Assembly (NCBI GenBank): GCA_003427395.1
Contig: BFEA01000345.1
Location: forward strand, 1,164,183-1,228,182
DNA: 64,000 nucleotides
Direction: 5' to 3'
From: Chara braunii
Lineage: Eukaryota; Streptophyta; Charophyceae; Charales; Characeae
Shown: positions 42,004 through 52,055 of the stretch, one piece after another
How positions within the stretch are numbered: position 1 is the first letter of the stretch
Layout of the letters: every line of letters starts with the position of its first letter
Notes under the pieces: model-generated
The model's input: the letters and a program-made list of their open reading frames with translations, nothing else
The model's database searches: none
Told to the model about the DNA's origin: nothing
Position numbers and translations under genes: made by a program

Positions 42004-45000
42004 TTGCGCGTTGTCGGAGGGCGCAGTGTCCCGGCCCTCCTTTGTGTACCAGGTCCTCGCTCAATACTAGTCCCATGTCCCGATTTATTGTTCCTTAGAC
42101 TCATCTCGTGTTGTAGGTTTGGTTCCTGGACTGTTCTCGGCGTGGACCGGTCCCGGTGGCGTAGCCCTCAGCAAAAGGGGTGTGCCACAAGGCTTTCCAT
42201 TGGTTCACACACACTCGGCGCCCTGCTGTACAGCAGAGCACAACCGGCCTGTGGCCGTGGTAGCCGCCGGGTTCGCCCTGGGACGCGGAGGTGAAAAGAC
42301 CGGCGCTGCCCTTTCTACTGCGCGCCGAGTTCCTTCTAACCAGGTTATGGGATAGGTGCATGGGGCAAGTCGCTATCAAAAAGAAAAGACTAGATGAGAG
42401 AGGCAAGAGAAAGCAAAATGCGTGAGGGCGGAAAGGTAAACGAAGTGTCTGAACTCCACTCAGATCGTGGCCTTGGCCTTTGCTTTAATCTGGGTTAATC
42501 CAACGATATCGGGCCACTGTACCGTTGAGTTTTTTTTCCTTTCCTTATAATTATTGCAATTATTATATTATCATTGAAATTATTGTCATTCACACTCTAA
42601 ATAAATCCTCCCTACCTTCGTTTCACGGGAAAGTCAAGCGATTCAAATTTTGCGCGCGGCTGTAATCTGTGGCCCAGACTGATTTGGCCTGCCGCTCGCG
42701 TACCACTGGTTGGGAGGCCTGCTCGAACGCTGTGCGGTGAAACCCCAAAAGAGGGGCGACCCGCGGCCGCATCGGCAGGAGGCTTATCACCCCCGTGAAA
42801 GAGGGTCATAAGCCCCCTCCTTACCATCGGACACGGGTACCCGATGGAGGTAGGCCGGCGGCTTGTTTTGAGGAGGAAAAGTGTGTCGTCTGTATTCCGT
42901 TATGGGACCACCACCTCAGAATAGTAGTCGCCTCTCAGTGAGACGAAGCGACAGGGACTGATAGCAAAAGGCCTGTGGATATCGCGGCCATAAGTTTCTT
43001 TTCTTTCCTTTCTTTTCTTTGGTTTTCTTTTTTTTATAAAGTCACAAGTTTTAAAATTATTTTGTTGCTTTCGAATTTCTACTGAGCCATGAAGCCTTTC
43101 GTTTAGAGCACACCGGGGTCGCACTCGCTTGTAGCTTTATAAAACGAAGGCTGTCCCTACTGCGCAGAAGCCTTGATTCCTGGCACCCGGGACTCAGCCT
43201 GGCTAGGTGCTGCGAGCAGGGATAGTGCGGACTGAGCATTGGCACGGACCGTTGAGAAAGAGTGTCTATGGCACTACACGGGTATAGGCCTGACTGTTGG
43301 CGACACACGGTGCGCTGGGTTCCAATGTCGGATGAAGGCCCTCAGATCACTACAGTCCTGAACTATGACGGGGGAGAGGTAGTCCGACTGAAGATCTGCA
43401 TAGAAGGGGGGAGAGATGAGGAGATGCGAGGTGACCAGAGGCTGCAGGCTGCCATTTCCGAAGCGCGCGACAGGGCGGAGCGGAGGTGCAGGTGAGACGG
43501 GGTGACCGTGGGCTTGAGGGTGTCGGTCATCTATCACGAGACCGAGTCATTAACTGGGACCGAGACAAGGGAGGAACAGCACAACGAGAGAGACTCAGGT
43601 GGGGAAAGCGAAACGAGTGAGGCAAACCGAGAGACGGATCTCAGGTCCTGGAACAGACCTGGGGAGATCCAGAAGCATCATCGAGCCGCAAACCGGGTAG
43701 AGGAGGGACCTGAGGCAAGCTCACGACAACTGACACCCCGGGGTCGCTGGACGAGTGAGAGGCCGAGCAAGGGGAAAAGCCAGGTCTGAGAGAACACACG
43801 CGCGCGAGAGTGGGAACAGGACGAAACTCGAAACAGAGAGGCAAGTACAGTGGTACGGGCACATGCTCGGGTGCTCGTCTGACACGTGGCGCGGCCTGAG
43901 GGGGTAGAAGTGGGACACACGGGGCGAGAGGGTCAACGGCAAAGGAAGAAGAGACCAGAGCTGAGCGTTATTGTGGGGGATGCTGACGTCAACTGGTTAG
44001 CAGTGCGTGACTGGCCGTAGGGCAGTCATGAGTGAGAGCCGGGGTGAAAGGGTCGAAAGACAACTTTCTTGGACAGCCTGGAAGAGAGAGGTCAGCATGA
44101 GTGAGAAGTAGCGAAGTGGTTGACGTCAAACGGCGGGGCACGCACGAGAAGTGTGAGTGGACGTTAGAGAAAAGAACTGTTATATGGTTGACGTCATCAC
44201 TGGAGAGAGGGGAGGCGAGGGTAAATCGGGCCTGTACTGGGAGGCACGAGAGATTGAGCCGCGAGGCGGTTCATACACGGGCTACTTGCGGCGCTGATCG
44301 GCGTGTAAGAGGCAGTCAGTGAGAAGGGTAGGTTGGGTGAGCGACGGGGCGCGAGTTAGCTGGGTAGAATTGACGTAATCCGCTGTCCCCACACTCGTGC
44401 AAAGTTTCTTGCGCCTACGGCAGTGACGAAAGGACGAGGGAAGAACCTACCAGAGTAGGAGGACAACAGCCATCAAGAGAGGGTAATCTGCGAAGCACAG
44501 AGGAAATCGCCATTTTGATCAGCTTGGTCAAGAACTAGCAGCTGAGAGAGTCCTAATTCTTTGAAGTCGATCCCACTTACTGGCTGGCTCTCCCGTTCTG
44601 ATGGCTGCCTGTCTCGCTACCTCCGAGTAACTCTCAAACTTGTAACGGGTACTACAATCAAAAGTCATTGACACGCCTCTGTAGTCGCCTTGGTCGAACC
44701 CTCAAATAGGATGGTGGCCAATGTAAGATAATTTCTTTTACCTTATTAATTTTAGTTTCTTTTATTTTTGGTTTGTTTATTGGAACGATTGATCATTGTT
44801 AATCGATCATGCTACTTCTTGGCAAGGGTAAAGCCCACAGTAGGCTGCGTTAGCGGGTGAGCAGGGGAAAAGCCCCTACTCATAGTGACGGTTTGAAACG
44901 TGCTGGCGGCGAAGACTGAGTTTACAAATACACTGCATGACTGCACTGTGAGCCTGCGCCGTGTGACTGCATTTGTGTGATTGCACCGAGTGTCTGCATT

Positions 45001-46468
45001 GTGTGATTGCACCGGGTGACTGCACTAGTGTGTGAAAGCATAGGCTCGTGTGTGCTTATCTGATTGAATGGTTACATATAGTGGTACGAGTTCGTTTGTG
45101 TCCTGAGATAAATTGAGTGCGTGTTTTTCTTCGAGCCGGCAAATGCCTGCGTGTGTAGACGAATGCACGAACGAATGCACTGCTGGCTCGATGATAGTAG
45201 GCAGGCTATTGATCGAGTACGCAGGCTTATTTCCGTGCTTGCTGAGTGGGCTCGTACGTCAAAAGGGAATGTAAAGATGATTAACGTTGGCCGTGTTGTG
45301 TGCCTTGGCTTTTGATTAGATGGGGAAAAGAAAAGCAATACTAAGGAAAATATTTTATGTGCTTGCTAAACTGCTACTTGATGGCGACTAAGTGTCTATT
45401 TTGCCCCTGTATGTTTCCACTGAACTTGAATACGAACTAGTCGGGTACCAGGAATCAGGGAGCTAGGGTGAAAGACCCAGTCAAACTCTTAGTTAGGGTG
45501 GCATAACGATTATGGCCTGCTTTTGAGGGAGGGTGAGTGGGTTATATTTAGACCCTAAGGTTGAGCCCTGGTATCCGGGTTGAATATCACGCGGCGTATG
45601 AGTGGCTGAGCTGATCGTACTCGGTCACATTTGGATTCGTTGTGTTGAATGCATGAAAACCCCTCCGAGGACCAGAGTCTCTGTTTCCGGGCTAAAGTTC
45701 CGATCATACTGGCTCTTACCTGAGTATCAGAACCTTTAGACTCAGGCCGTGATACAGCAATCAGAGCCCATAATTAGCAGAAAGAAAATCTCCTACTCGA
45801 CCGTTATTTCGTTCGGGGGTGCTGAGAATCCTTTTTTTTTTTTTTCCTTTTGTGTCTCCATGGAAATCTCAAAAACAGCATGCCTCATCCCTCGCTATTG
45901 CAGTTGATCCGTTTTTCCACAATCATCTGTCCAGGTTACTCTGGGGCTTAATATGCGCACGACTGAGAGTCAGCGTCCGTGGATTAAGTGAAAATAGCCC
46001 GACCAAATCTCATGAGAAATGTTCATGGCTCTCTACTTCCAATCCTGTCTCTGCAAGCTCCAGTTTGAACGGTAGGAGAGGTGCGATAATAATGGAAAAC
46101 TGAGACAGGGTGAGGATGACCTATGCCCTTCGTTTGGATAATAGAGGTGAGGGGAGTCTGCATGTGTACTGCCTAAAACGAAGAACTGTGGACTGTACTA
46201 TCGTGCACCGAAAGAGTTAAGGCATAAGCTTGAGCAAAGTCTCGAAACCACAGTCATTCATAGCCTGAGTATACAGTATTCCTGGCCGAGCGATGCAAAA
46301 GGGGACGCATGTATTCCTGCCTCAAGTGTGATTATAGCCTTCGAAAACGGGTTATTGTCGAGATAACTTCGACTCTAGTCCGCAATTGCTGCCAGGGCCA
46401 GTATCCAGTCCTCTTCCCCTGATGAAATCTGTTAACTATACTCTAAGCTACAGGGTATCAGAGAAATC
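42004..46468. other. unassigned, non-coding part of the insertion
   Basis: No supported gene. Features seen: three TGACGTCA octamers at 43984, 44121 and 44189 with TGACGTAA at 44371; a TTTCTTTTC-rich stretch near 42998-43035; repeated (TGACTGCA, TGATTGCACC)-type words at 44935-45030; and a T13 run at about 45832-45844. Confidence 0.45.
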
Positions 46469-46744
46469 ATGAAAAGGGGCGAGGTTCTCGTAGTAAAGGG
46501 TATTTCAAAAAGGAATAAAGAGGGGGAATGGGTTGAAGAAGCGTGTCGAGATATGGAAATGCATAAGCAGATTCAGAGAGAACAGGCAATCAAGATGCTT
46601 AGGGAGGAAAAGTATATCGAATATGTACTCTATTTCTACGACCATTGTGGGAAGCTACATAGCACCAGTTCATCGTTGGAAACGGCGGAGCAGGCCAGAG
46701 CAAGAGTTTTGTTGAACGTAGGTGTGTCGGGTTTCCACTCTTGA
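46469..46744 (+). CDS. unknown short ORF, exon-like, paralogous to 47784-47969
   Basis: 91 codons from ATG. The C-terminal half reads KYIEYVLYFYDHCGKLHSTS, then SLETAEQARARV. A similar pattern, KIEYTYYLHDKNDRLCATIT then TIKESRR, occurs at 47784-47969. The shared shape is I-E-Y-x2-Y, Y/H-D, K/R-L, T, x4-T, E/K, R. I do not recognise the family. It might be an exon of the decayed gene that continues to 48757. Confidence 0.4.
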   Translation: MKRGEVLVVKGISKRNKEGEWVEEACRDMEMHKQIQREQAIKMLREEKYIEYVLYFYDHCGKLHSTSSSLETAEQARARVLLNVGVSGFHS

Positions 46745-46969
46745 AAGCCTCTACATGCCCCCCGATTAGCAAGCATCAATCGACAATCTGTAGTTTACTC
46801 AAACAGTCAGTGTTCAGCAGTTGATTGTTTTTGGCGACACTCAATCATTAACATTGCTGGAGGTCCCAGTCCGAGATCATTCAGCCTTCAGCTACTAATT
46901 TTGACACAGGGGCTCTGAGTCAGAAATGAGTTCTTATCAAAGACATGTTAAGTCAGTACCGACCCGACC

Positions 46970-47480
46970 GAGTTTTTGCAGGAAGACACAGGTTTAGTCT
47001 CAATGATCAGTGCGGATCTCAATCAGTCCTCAGCTAGTAAACTCAACAGCGTTTATCCCTCAGTCAATGATCCCAAAAACATTTGGTTTTCAGAATCAGC
47101 ATCCAGGGAACAGTGTTCAGAATCAGAATCTGCATCCAAGAAACAGCGTTCACAATCAGAATCAGCAATCAATTTCCAGAACGGCAATCAGTCAGTGGCA
47201 TCAAGTTCTCAGACGACATTCAGGAAACAGCAACCAGTCAAGTAGTTAGAAACAACATTTCAGGGCGGCAGTCCCAGTGACAGCAGTCAAATTGGAAAAC
47301 TGAACAACAGACAAACAACAACCGGAGAACAGCTACCAGAAAACAACAACCGGAGAACAGCTACCGGAGAACAACAACCAGTCAGTTTGCAGAACAGCAA
47401 CCAGCCAGTTTTCAGAACAGCAACCAGTCAGTTCTCAGAATAGCGACCAGCCAGTAGTTGGAAACAACCCTTCGGAGCGG
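46970..47480 (+). repeat. Gln/Asn/Ser-rich short tandem repeats
   Basis: Units of 27-33 bp built on TCAGAACAGCAACCAGTCAG (about 47380-47455), AACAACAACCGGAGAACAGC (three copies, about 47315-47378) and CAGAATCAG...ACAGTGTTC (about 47090-47160). In one frame they encode prion-like N/Q/S-rich sequence (for example NQNQHPGNSVQNQN). Confidence 0.65.
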
Positions 47481-47783
47481 TAATCTTAGTAGTAGCAGTC
47501 AATTGGTAGCCAAACAATGAGCGAACGATAACGGAGGACAGCATCCAGAGAGCGGCAACTGGAGAACGACAACTAGGAACAGCAACAAGAAACGGCAATC
47601 TGAAACAACTATTCGAAATAGCAATCTACCTAATAGCCTTTTCACAACTGGATCATCCAAGAGTCACCCGTCTCGAGTTGGGTGAACTGATGTAGCGAGA
47701 GTTCGACGAGAATATGGACAACAGCAACACAGTTAGAGTTTCCTGATCGCTGTATCAGAGCACTGCAAAGACCTGGAGGGGGA

Positions 47784-47969
47784 GTGCAGTTGAGGAATAC
47801 AATCTGCAGAACTACTATGATGATGGAACATGCACTGGCCCTCGTGAGGAATCATACAAAAATCGAGTACACATACTACTTGCATGATAAGAACGACAGA
47901 CTATGTGCCACCATAACTTCTGTGGGTACTATTAAGGAATCAAGGAGGACTGTTGGCAGCCACCAGTAA
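47784..47969 (+). CDS. unknown short ORF, paralogous to 46469-46744
   Basis: 61 codons. MMMEHALALVRNHTKIEYTY leads to a segment that aligns without gaps in the key positions with the ORF at 46469. It lies 5 bp upstream of the next open frame (47975). No known domain recognised. Confidence 0.4.
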   Translation: MQLRNTICRTTMMMEHALALVRNHTKIEYTYYLHDKNDRLCATITSVGTIKESRRTVGSHQ

Positions 47970-47974
47970 GCGTT

Positions 47975-48757
47975 TTGTCTCTGGACAAGAACAACTCACT
48001 TATCCGGACATTCAGCAATCAATTCAGCAACCAGTTTAGTAATCAGATCGGCGATCAAGTCATAAAAAGTCAGCAAACAGCAGGCACCACACCCATGAGT
48101 ACAGTCGAATTCTTTCGAGTCAGCGAGTCGGTGCTGGCCAATCTCAATCGGATTTAATGCCAGGAGGCATTCCGCTATCAGTATGATAGTGCCATTGGTT
48201 TCAGACAGGGAGGTCTGTCAATCTTCGTTGTCCAAAACAGTTTTGTTGATGGCTCTATCCACGATCTGAGGCCTTACCTGAAGAAGGGCAAGGAGGCTCA
48301 TGAACTTTTCGATCCAGTCTGGATCTCAGCCACCGAATACCTTGAGTAGAGAGAGAGGGAGCTCGATGAGAATGGCACTACGTTGATCCGCAGCTTCGGG
48401 CCAATGCTTTATACTGACTATCCTAGGCCTCCCGTTCCTCCTCTTTTCACAGATGGCACGAGTTGGCTGGATGTGATTGGTTTGGCAAAGAGGTATATCT
48501 CTCCGGCAGTGATCGACGTTGAGGCGCTGACCGAGCCCACCGAGTATCCCTACCTCAGACGAGGAGTCTTTTCAGTGGACGGACTGCCTACTTTGTGGGA
48601 GGAGTTTTGCTCCATGGTTAACTATCGTGTCATGTACCTCGGATGGTCATGCTCAGAGCTTGCTGGCTTCAGGTGGCATTTTGTCACGAAGCCTCAGTCT
48701 CAGATTGTACGTGGGCGTGGGTCACGACGCCAGAGAAGACCAGTGAAAAGAGATTGA
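47975..48757 (+). pseudogene. unknown protein gene with two nonsense codons
   Basis: A single frame of 261 codons runs from ATG 47975 to TGA 48755-48757, broken only by TAA at 48155-48157 and TAG at about 48347. Both are one C-to-T change from Gln (CAA, CAG). Readable stretches include YQYDSAIGFRQGGLSIFVVQ, DGSIHDLRPYLKKGKEAHEL, MLYTDYPRPPVPPLFTDGTS and LWEEFCSMVNYRVMYLGWSC, ending in an Arg/Lys-rich tail (RGRGSRRQRRPVKRD). It starts with an N/Q-rich repeat (FSNQ three times). It does not resemble retroelement proteins; the family is unknown. Confidence 0.55.
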
Positions 48758-49230
48758 GAGAGACTGACCAGAGTGATGAGTGAGGACTCTTGAGAGGTGT
48801 TGACCATGCTCGTTTATGTGTACTTTCTGAGATTATTATGAGTTCTCATTCATCCTTCATTCATCTGATCTAGTCCTTGCTCGAGTCAGTCAGTCTCGCT
48901 TTTTTTTTGCATTGTCATGCTTGATGTTTGCACTCTTTGACGATTTTGTCACAGTTCTCAAAATCAGATTGACATAAATGATGCATGCATAGCACCCCAT
49001 AATTTTATGATTATTATTTGCATAAATAATTCTTTGTTGTTCCGAATCAAAATAAAAAATTCCTAAGACCGGGGACTGGCGAAGACCGCAATTGAAGGGT
49101 CTCGCTCGAAGCCGGACGCACACAACAGGAAGGGATTCGCATTATTTAATCAATTTATTTATTGCAAGCACATAACAAAATCCTGCGTGACAGCCTGTTG
49201 GCTTTCTGGTCGCCCAAAGTGGCCGGACTA
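48758..49230. other. non-coding right end of the insertion
   Basis: AT-rich, no genes recognised. The last bases before C resumes are GGCCGGACTAGAAAA. Confidence 0.45.
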
Positions 49231-49683
49231 GAAAAAGTGCGACAGCGTGCGTTGAGAGGTTGTGTTTACAGGGGCAAGTGCAGCGCCTGAGTCGACCTGT
49301 GGAGTCCACCTGTGCCAACAAACAGCGCATGGTAGTCAATGACTACCTTCAGGATGTCGAATGCTTGTTCCCGTTCGCGGGAGGGGAGTTTAGGCGTTGT
49401 GTCTCATTTCTAGTGAGCGACGATCTCCCTATGGATATCTTGTTAGGTATGTACTACCTCTCTGTGGCTCAGCCTCAGTTTGACTGAGACCGAAAAGTGG
49501 TCAAGCACACTTTGCCAGGTGGAGGGACCGCCAGATTACACAAGTTCAAAGCTAGTAGTCTGATCGATTCCCATGGATGCATGTGTGCGGCCGCGTTCTA
49601 TAACTACTATAAGCAACATCAGGAGGAGGGTATGTACTTAGTTTATGTCTCTGCTGCAGGCGAGCCAGTGAAAATGCCGCCGG
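49231..49683 (+). pseudogene. protease C-terminal part of C
   Basis: ACVERLCLQGQVQRLSRPVE, then FLVSDDLPMDILLGMYYLSV and AQPQFD*, aligns with D throughout. The TGA after QFD replaces Trp (TGG in D). The chain continues as YLVYVSAAGEPVKMPP to the gap. Confidence 0.75.
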
Positions 49684-49723
49684 NNNNNNNNNNNNNNNNN
49701 NNNNNNNNNNNNNNNNNNNNNNN
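49684..49723. other. assembly gap (40 N) with duplicated flanks
   Basis: GTGAAAATGCCGCCGG occurs immediately before and after the gap, so the contigs overlap by at least 16 bp and the gap is probably not real. Confidence 0.85.
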
Positions 49724-50950
49724 GTGAAAATGCCGCCGGAGATAGAGGGAGTAGTTGCCAAGTACCCTGATCTATTTGAAGAGCCAACAGGGGTTGTTGA
49801 TAGGGAGGTCGTCCACGCGATAGAGATTATCCCTGGGTCTAGTATTCCGAAGGGTAGGATCTATCGGATGTCTCCAGGCGAGCTTGATGAGCTTCGCCGC
49901 CAACTCAAGGAACTTATAGAGAAGGGTTGGATCCGGCCGAGTGTCTCTCCTTACGGATCTCCAGTACTATTCGTACCTAAGAAGAAAGAGGGCACTCTCA
50001 GGATGTGCATTGACTATAGGGGCCTCAATGCCATCACTGTGAAGAACAGAGAGCCCCTACCGCACATCGACGATCTGTTAGATAGAGTGCAAGGGTGTCG
50101 GTACTTCAGTAAGATAGATCTGAAGTTCAGATACCATCAGATTGCCATCCGGCCCGAGGATCAACACAAAACTGCATTTCAGACCAGGTATGGTCTGTAC
50201 GAGTTTGTGGTGATGCCTTTTGGCCTTTGCAATGCTCCTGGCACCTTTCAGCACGCTATGAATCGGATATTCCATGACTACTTGGATAAGTTTGTCGTTG
50301 TGTACCTCAATGACATACTTATTTTTAGTAAGACTGTCGAGGAGCACGTTGCGCACTTAGACAAAGTTCTCGGTCTCCTGCGACAGCACAAGTTCAAGAT
50401 CAACGGTGAAAAGTGCGAGTTTGGTCGCAACCGTATCTTGTACTTGGGTCATAAGATCTCCGCGGAAGGGTTGAAGCCNGATGACGCGAAGGTGGCCAGC
50501 ATTCGTGATTGGCCGCGACCTCAGTCTGTGACTGAGACGAGATCTTTCTTAGGAATGACAAGTTACTATAGGACTTTTGTTAAGAACTATAGCATAGTGA
50601 CCGCTCCTTTGACTGATCTGACTCGCCTTGACACCCCGTGGGAGTGGACAGATAAGTGCGAGGCTGCTTTCAGACATTTGAAGCATGCACTAACGCATTA
50701 TGAAGTCTTGAAACTTCCGGATCCTGATAAGCCGTTTATAGTAACCACGGATGCTAGCCAATATGGCATTGGCGCCGTGCTCGCGCAGCAGGAGGGGCCA
50801 AAGTTGAGGCTTGTTGAGTACATGTCCAAGAAAATGCCCTCTCAGAACTTGGCTAAGTCCACCTATGAGAAAGAACTCTTATGCGGTGTTCAAGGCGTTG
50901 ATCCATTGGAGACACTATTTCCTTGGGAGGTTCTTCATCCTCAGGACTGA
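49724..50950 (+). CDS. pol reverse transcriptase segment of C (YLDD to YLND)
   Basis: 408 open codons. [54 protein letters not shown] (motif A Asp kept, but SGY became FRY) and VMPFGLCNAPGTFQHAMN. Motif C is VVYLNDILIFSK with Asn (AAT 50309-50311) for the first Asp of YLDD, which should abolish polymerisation. RNase H begins (VTTDASQYGIGAVLAQQEG) before a frame change near 50880. An N at 50479 falls in a Pro codon. Confidence 0.85.
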   Translation: MKMPPEIEGVVAKYPDLFEEPTGVVDREVVHAIEIIPGSSIPKGRIYRMSPGELDELRRQLKELIEKGWIRPSVSPYGSPVLFVPKKKEGTLRMCIDYRGLNAITVKNREPLPHIDDLLDRVQGCRYFSKIDLKFRYHQIAIRPEDQHKTAFQTRYGLYEFVVMPFGLCNAPGTFQHAMNRIFHDYLDKFVVVYLNDILIFSKTVEEHVAHLDKVLGLLRQHKFKINGEKCEFGRNRILYLGHKISAEGLKXDDAKVASIRDWPRPQSVTETRSFLGMTSYYRTFVKNYSIVTAPLTDLTRLDTPWEWTDKCEAAFRHLKHALTHYEVLKLPDPDKPFIVTTDASQYGIGAVLAQQEGPKLRLVEYMSKKMPSQNLAKSTYEKELLCGVQGVDPLETLFPWEVLHPQD

Positions 50951-52055
50951 TCATCAGACCTTGAGATGGATGAGAACCCAACCTGTACTCTCTGACGCAT
51001 TGAAGCGTTGGATAGAAGTCATTGAGCAGTATGACTTTGACCCTCAGTACATTAAGGGTGCCTTGTTGCGTAGACGTGACTTCTCAGGTGCGCTGATTAT
51101 TGAGTACGGTCTTACGGATGATGTCACTCGATCCTTGGTGGAAGCCTATCAAGAGGACCAGTTTATGGCTGAGATCATACGCAGACTCGAGGCGAATGAT
51201 AAACAAACTTCAGCCGAGTTTGAGTTGGTCAATGGCTTGCTGTTTCTCGAGAAGGAAGGGAATAAACGTTTGTGTGTCCCTAATAAAGAGTCTTTGCGTA
51301 GTTTGTTTTTAGGCGANTGTCANGANNCCACCGNCCATTTTGGGTACAAGAAGACCGCAGCCAATTTGCTGCAAAGGTTCTGGTGGCCCACGATGTTAAA
51401 AGATGCTAAGCTGTACGTGGAAACTTGTCAAGTTTGCCAACGAGACGAGCCCCGTACTCAGGCTCCTCTTGGGCTAGTCAAGCCCCTTCCGATTCCAGAA
51501 AGGCCGGGTGAAAGCTTGTCCATGGACTTCATGGATACACTGGTCACCAGCAAGAGTGGGATGAGGCAGATCTTCGTCATCGTGGATAGGTTTAGTAAGT
51601 ATGCTAGGTTAATAGCCATGCCGGAAACATGGAAGACCGAGTATGTAATCAAGTTGTTCAAGGAGAACTGGGTGAGGGATTTTGGATTGCCTAAGTCTAT
51701 TGTAAGTGACAGGGATGTCAGATTTACAAGTGAGTTATGGAAGGCCGTTGCAGCTGAACAGGGAACTCAACTGCAAATGAGTTCTGGAAACCATCCAGAA
51801 GCAAACGGCCAGGCGGAACAGATGAACCGCGCTGTTCAACACCTGTTGAGGCATTACATTAAGCCCAATCAGGTGGACTGGGACGAGAAGCTTGCTCTTG
51901 TCGCCAGTCTGTACAATAACGCTGTACACAGCGCTACCGGGGTAAGTCCTAACAGTCTACATCTTACCTTTAGGCCTAGACTGCCTTTAGACTTCCTACT
52001 TCCTGATAACCAGCCAACTGTTACACCGGGCACTTTGGAGTTCGCTTATCGTTAA
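50951..52055 (+). CDS. RNase H and integrase of C
   Basis: RTDHQTLRWMRTQPVLSDAL belongs to RNase H. The family segment EYNKVAD between IKG and ALSRR is absent (IKGALLRRRDFSGAL, about 51060), removing a conserved RNase H Asp. Ambiguous bases lie in the zinc finger (51317-51335), then CQVCQRDEPRTQAP. The integrase core has the full DDE set (LSMDFMDTL, VSDRDVRFTS, GNHPEANGQAEQMNR). It ends at a TAA after LEFAYR, where D continues. Confidence 0.85.

Larger units (their letters stand above)
42004..49230. mobile_element. ~7.2-kb insertion splitting the protease of C (identity unknown)
   Basis: Sequence on the left ends in the protease loop ...ARNFIT and on the right resumes at ...ACVERLCLQGQVQRLSR, so 42.0-49.2 kb is foreign to C. 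No LTR pair, PBS, PPT or transposase was found and no clear target duplication. Exact ends are uncertain by 10-20 bp. It includes the unknown gene remnant at 46469-48757 and otherwise non-coding sequence. Confidence 0.6.

Noticed and set aside
42004-49230. Helitron, because CTAG lies near the right end (49229)
   Set aside because: There is no convincing 3' hairpin at the expected distance, no TC at the left end and no insertion between A and T.
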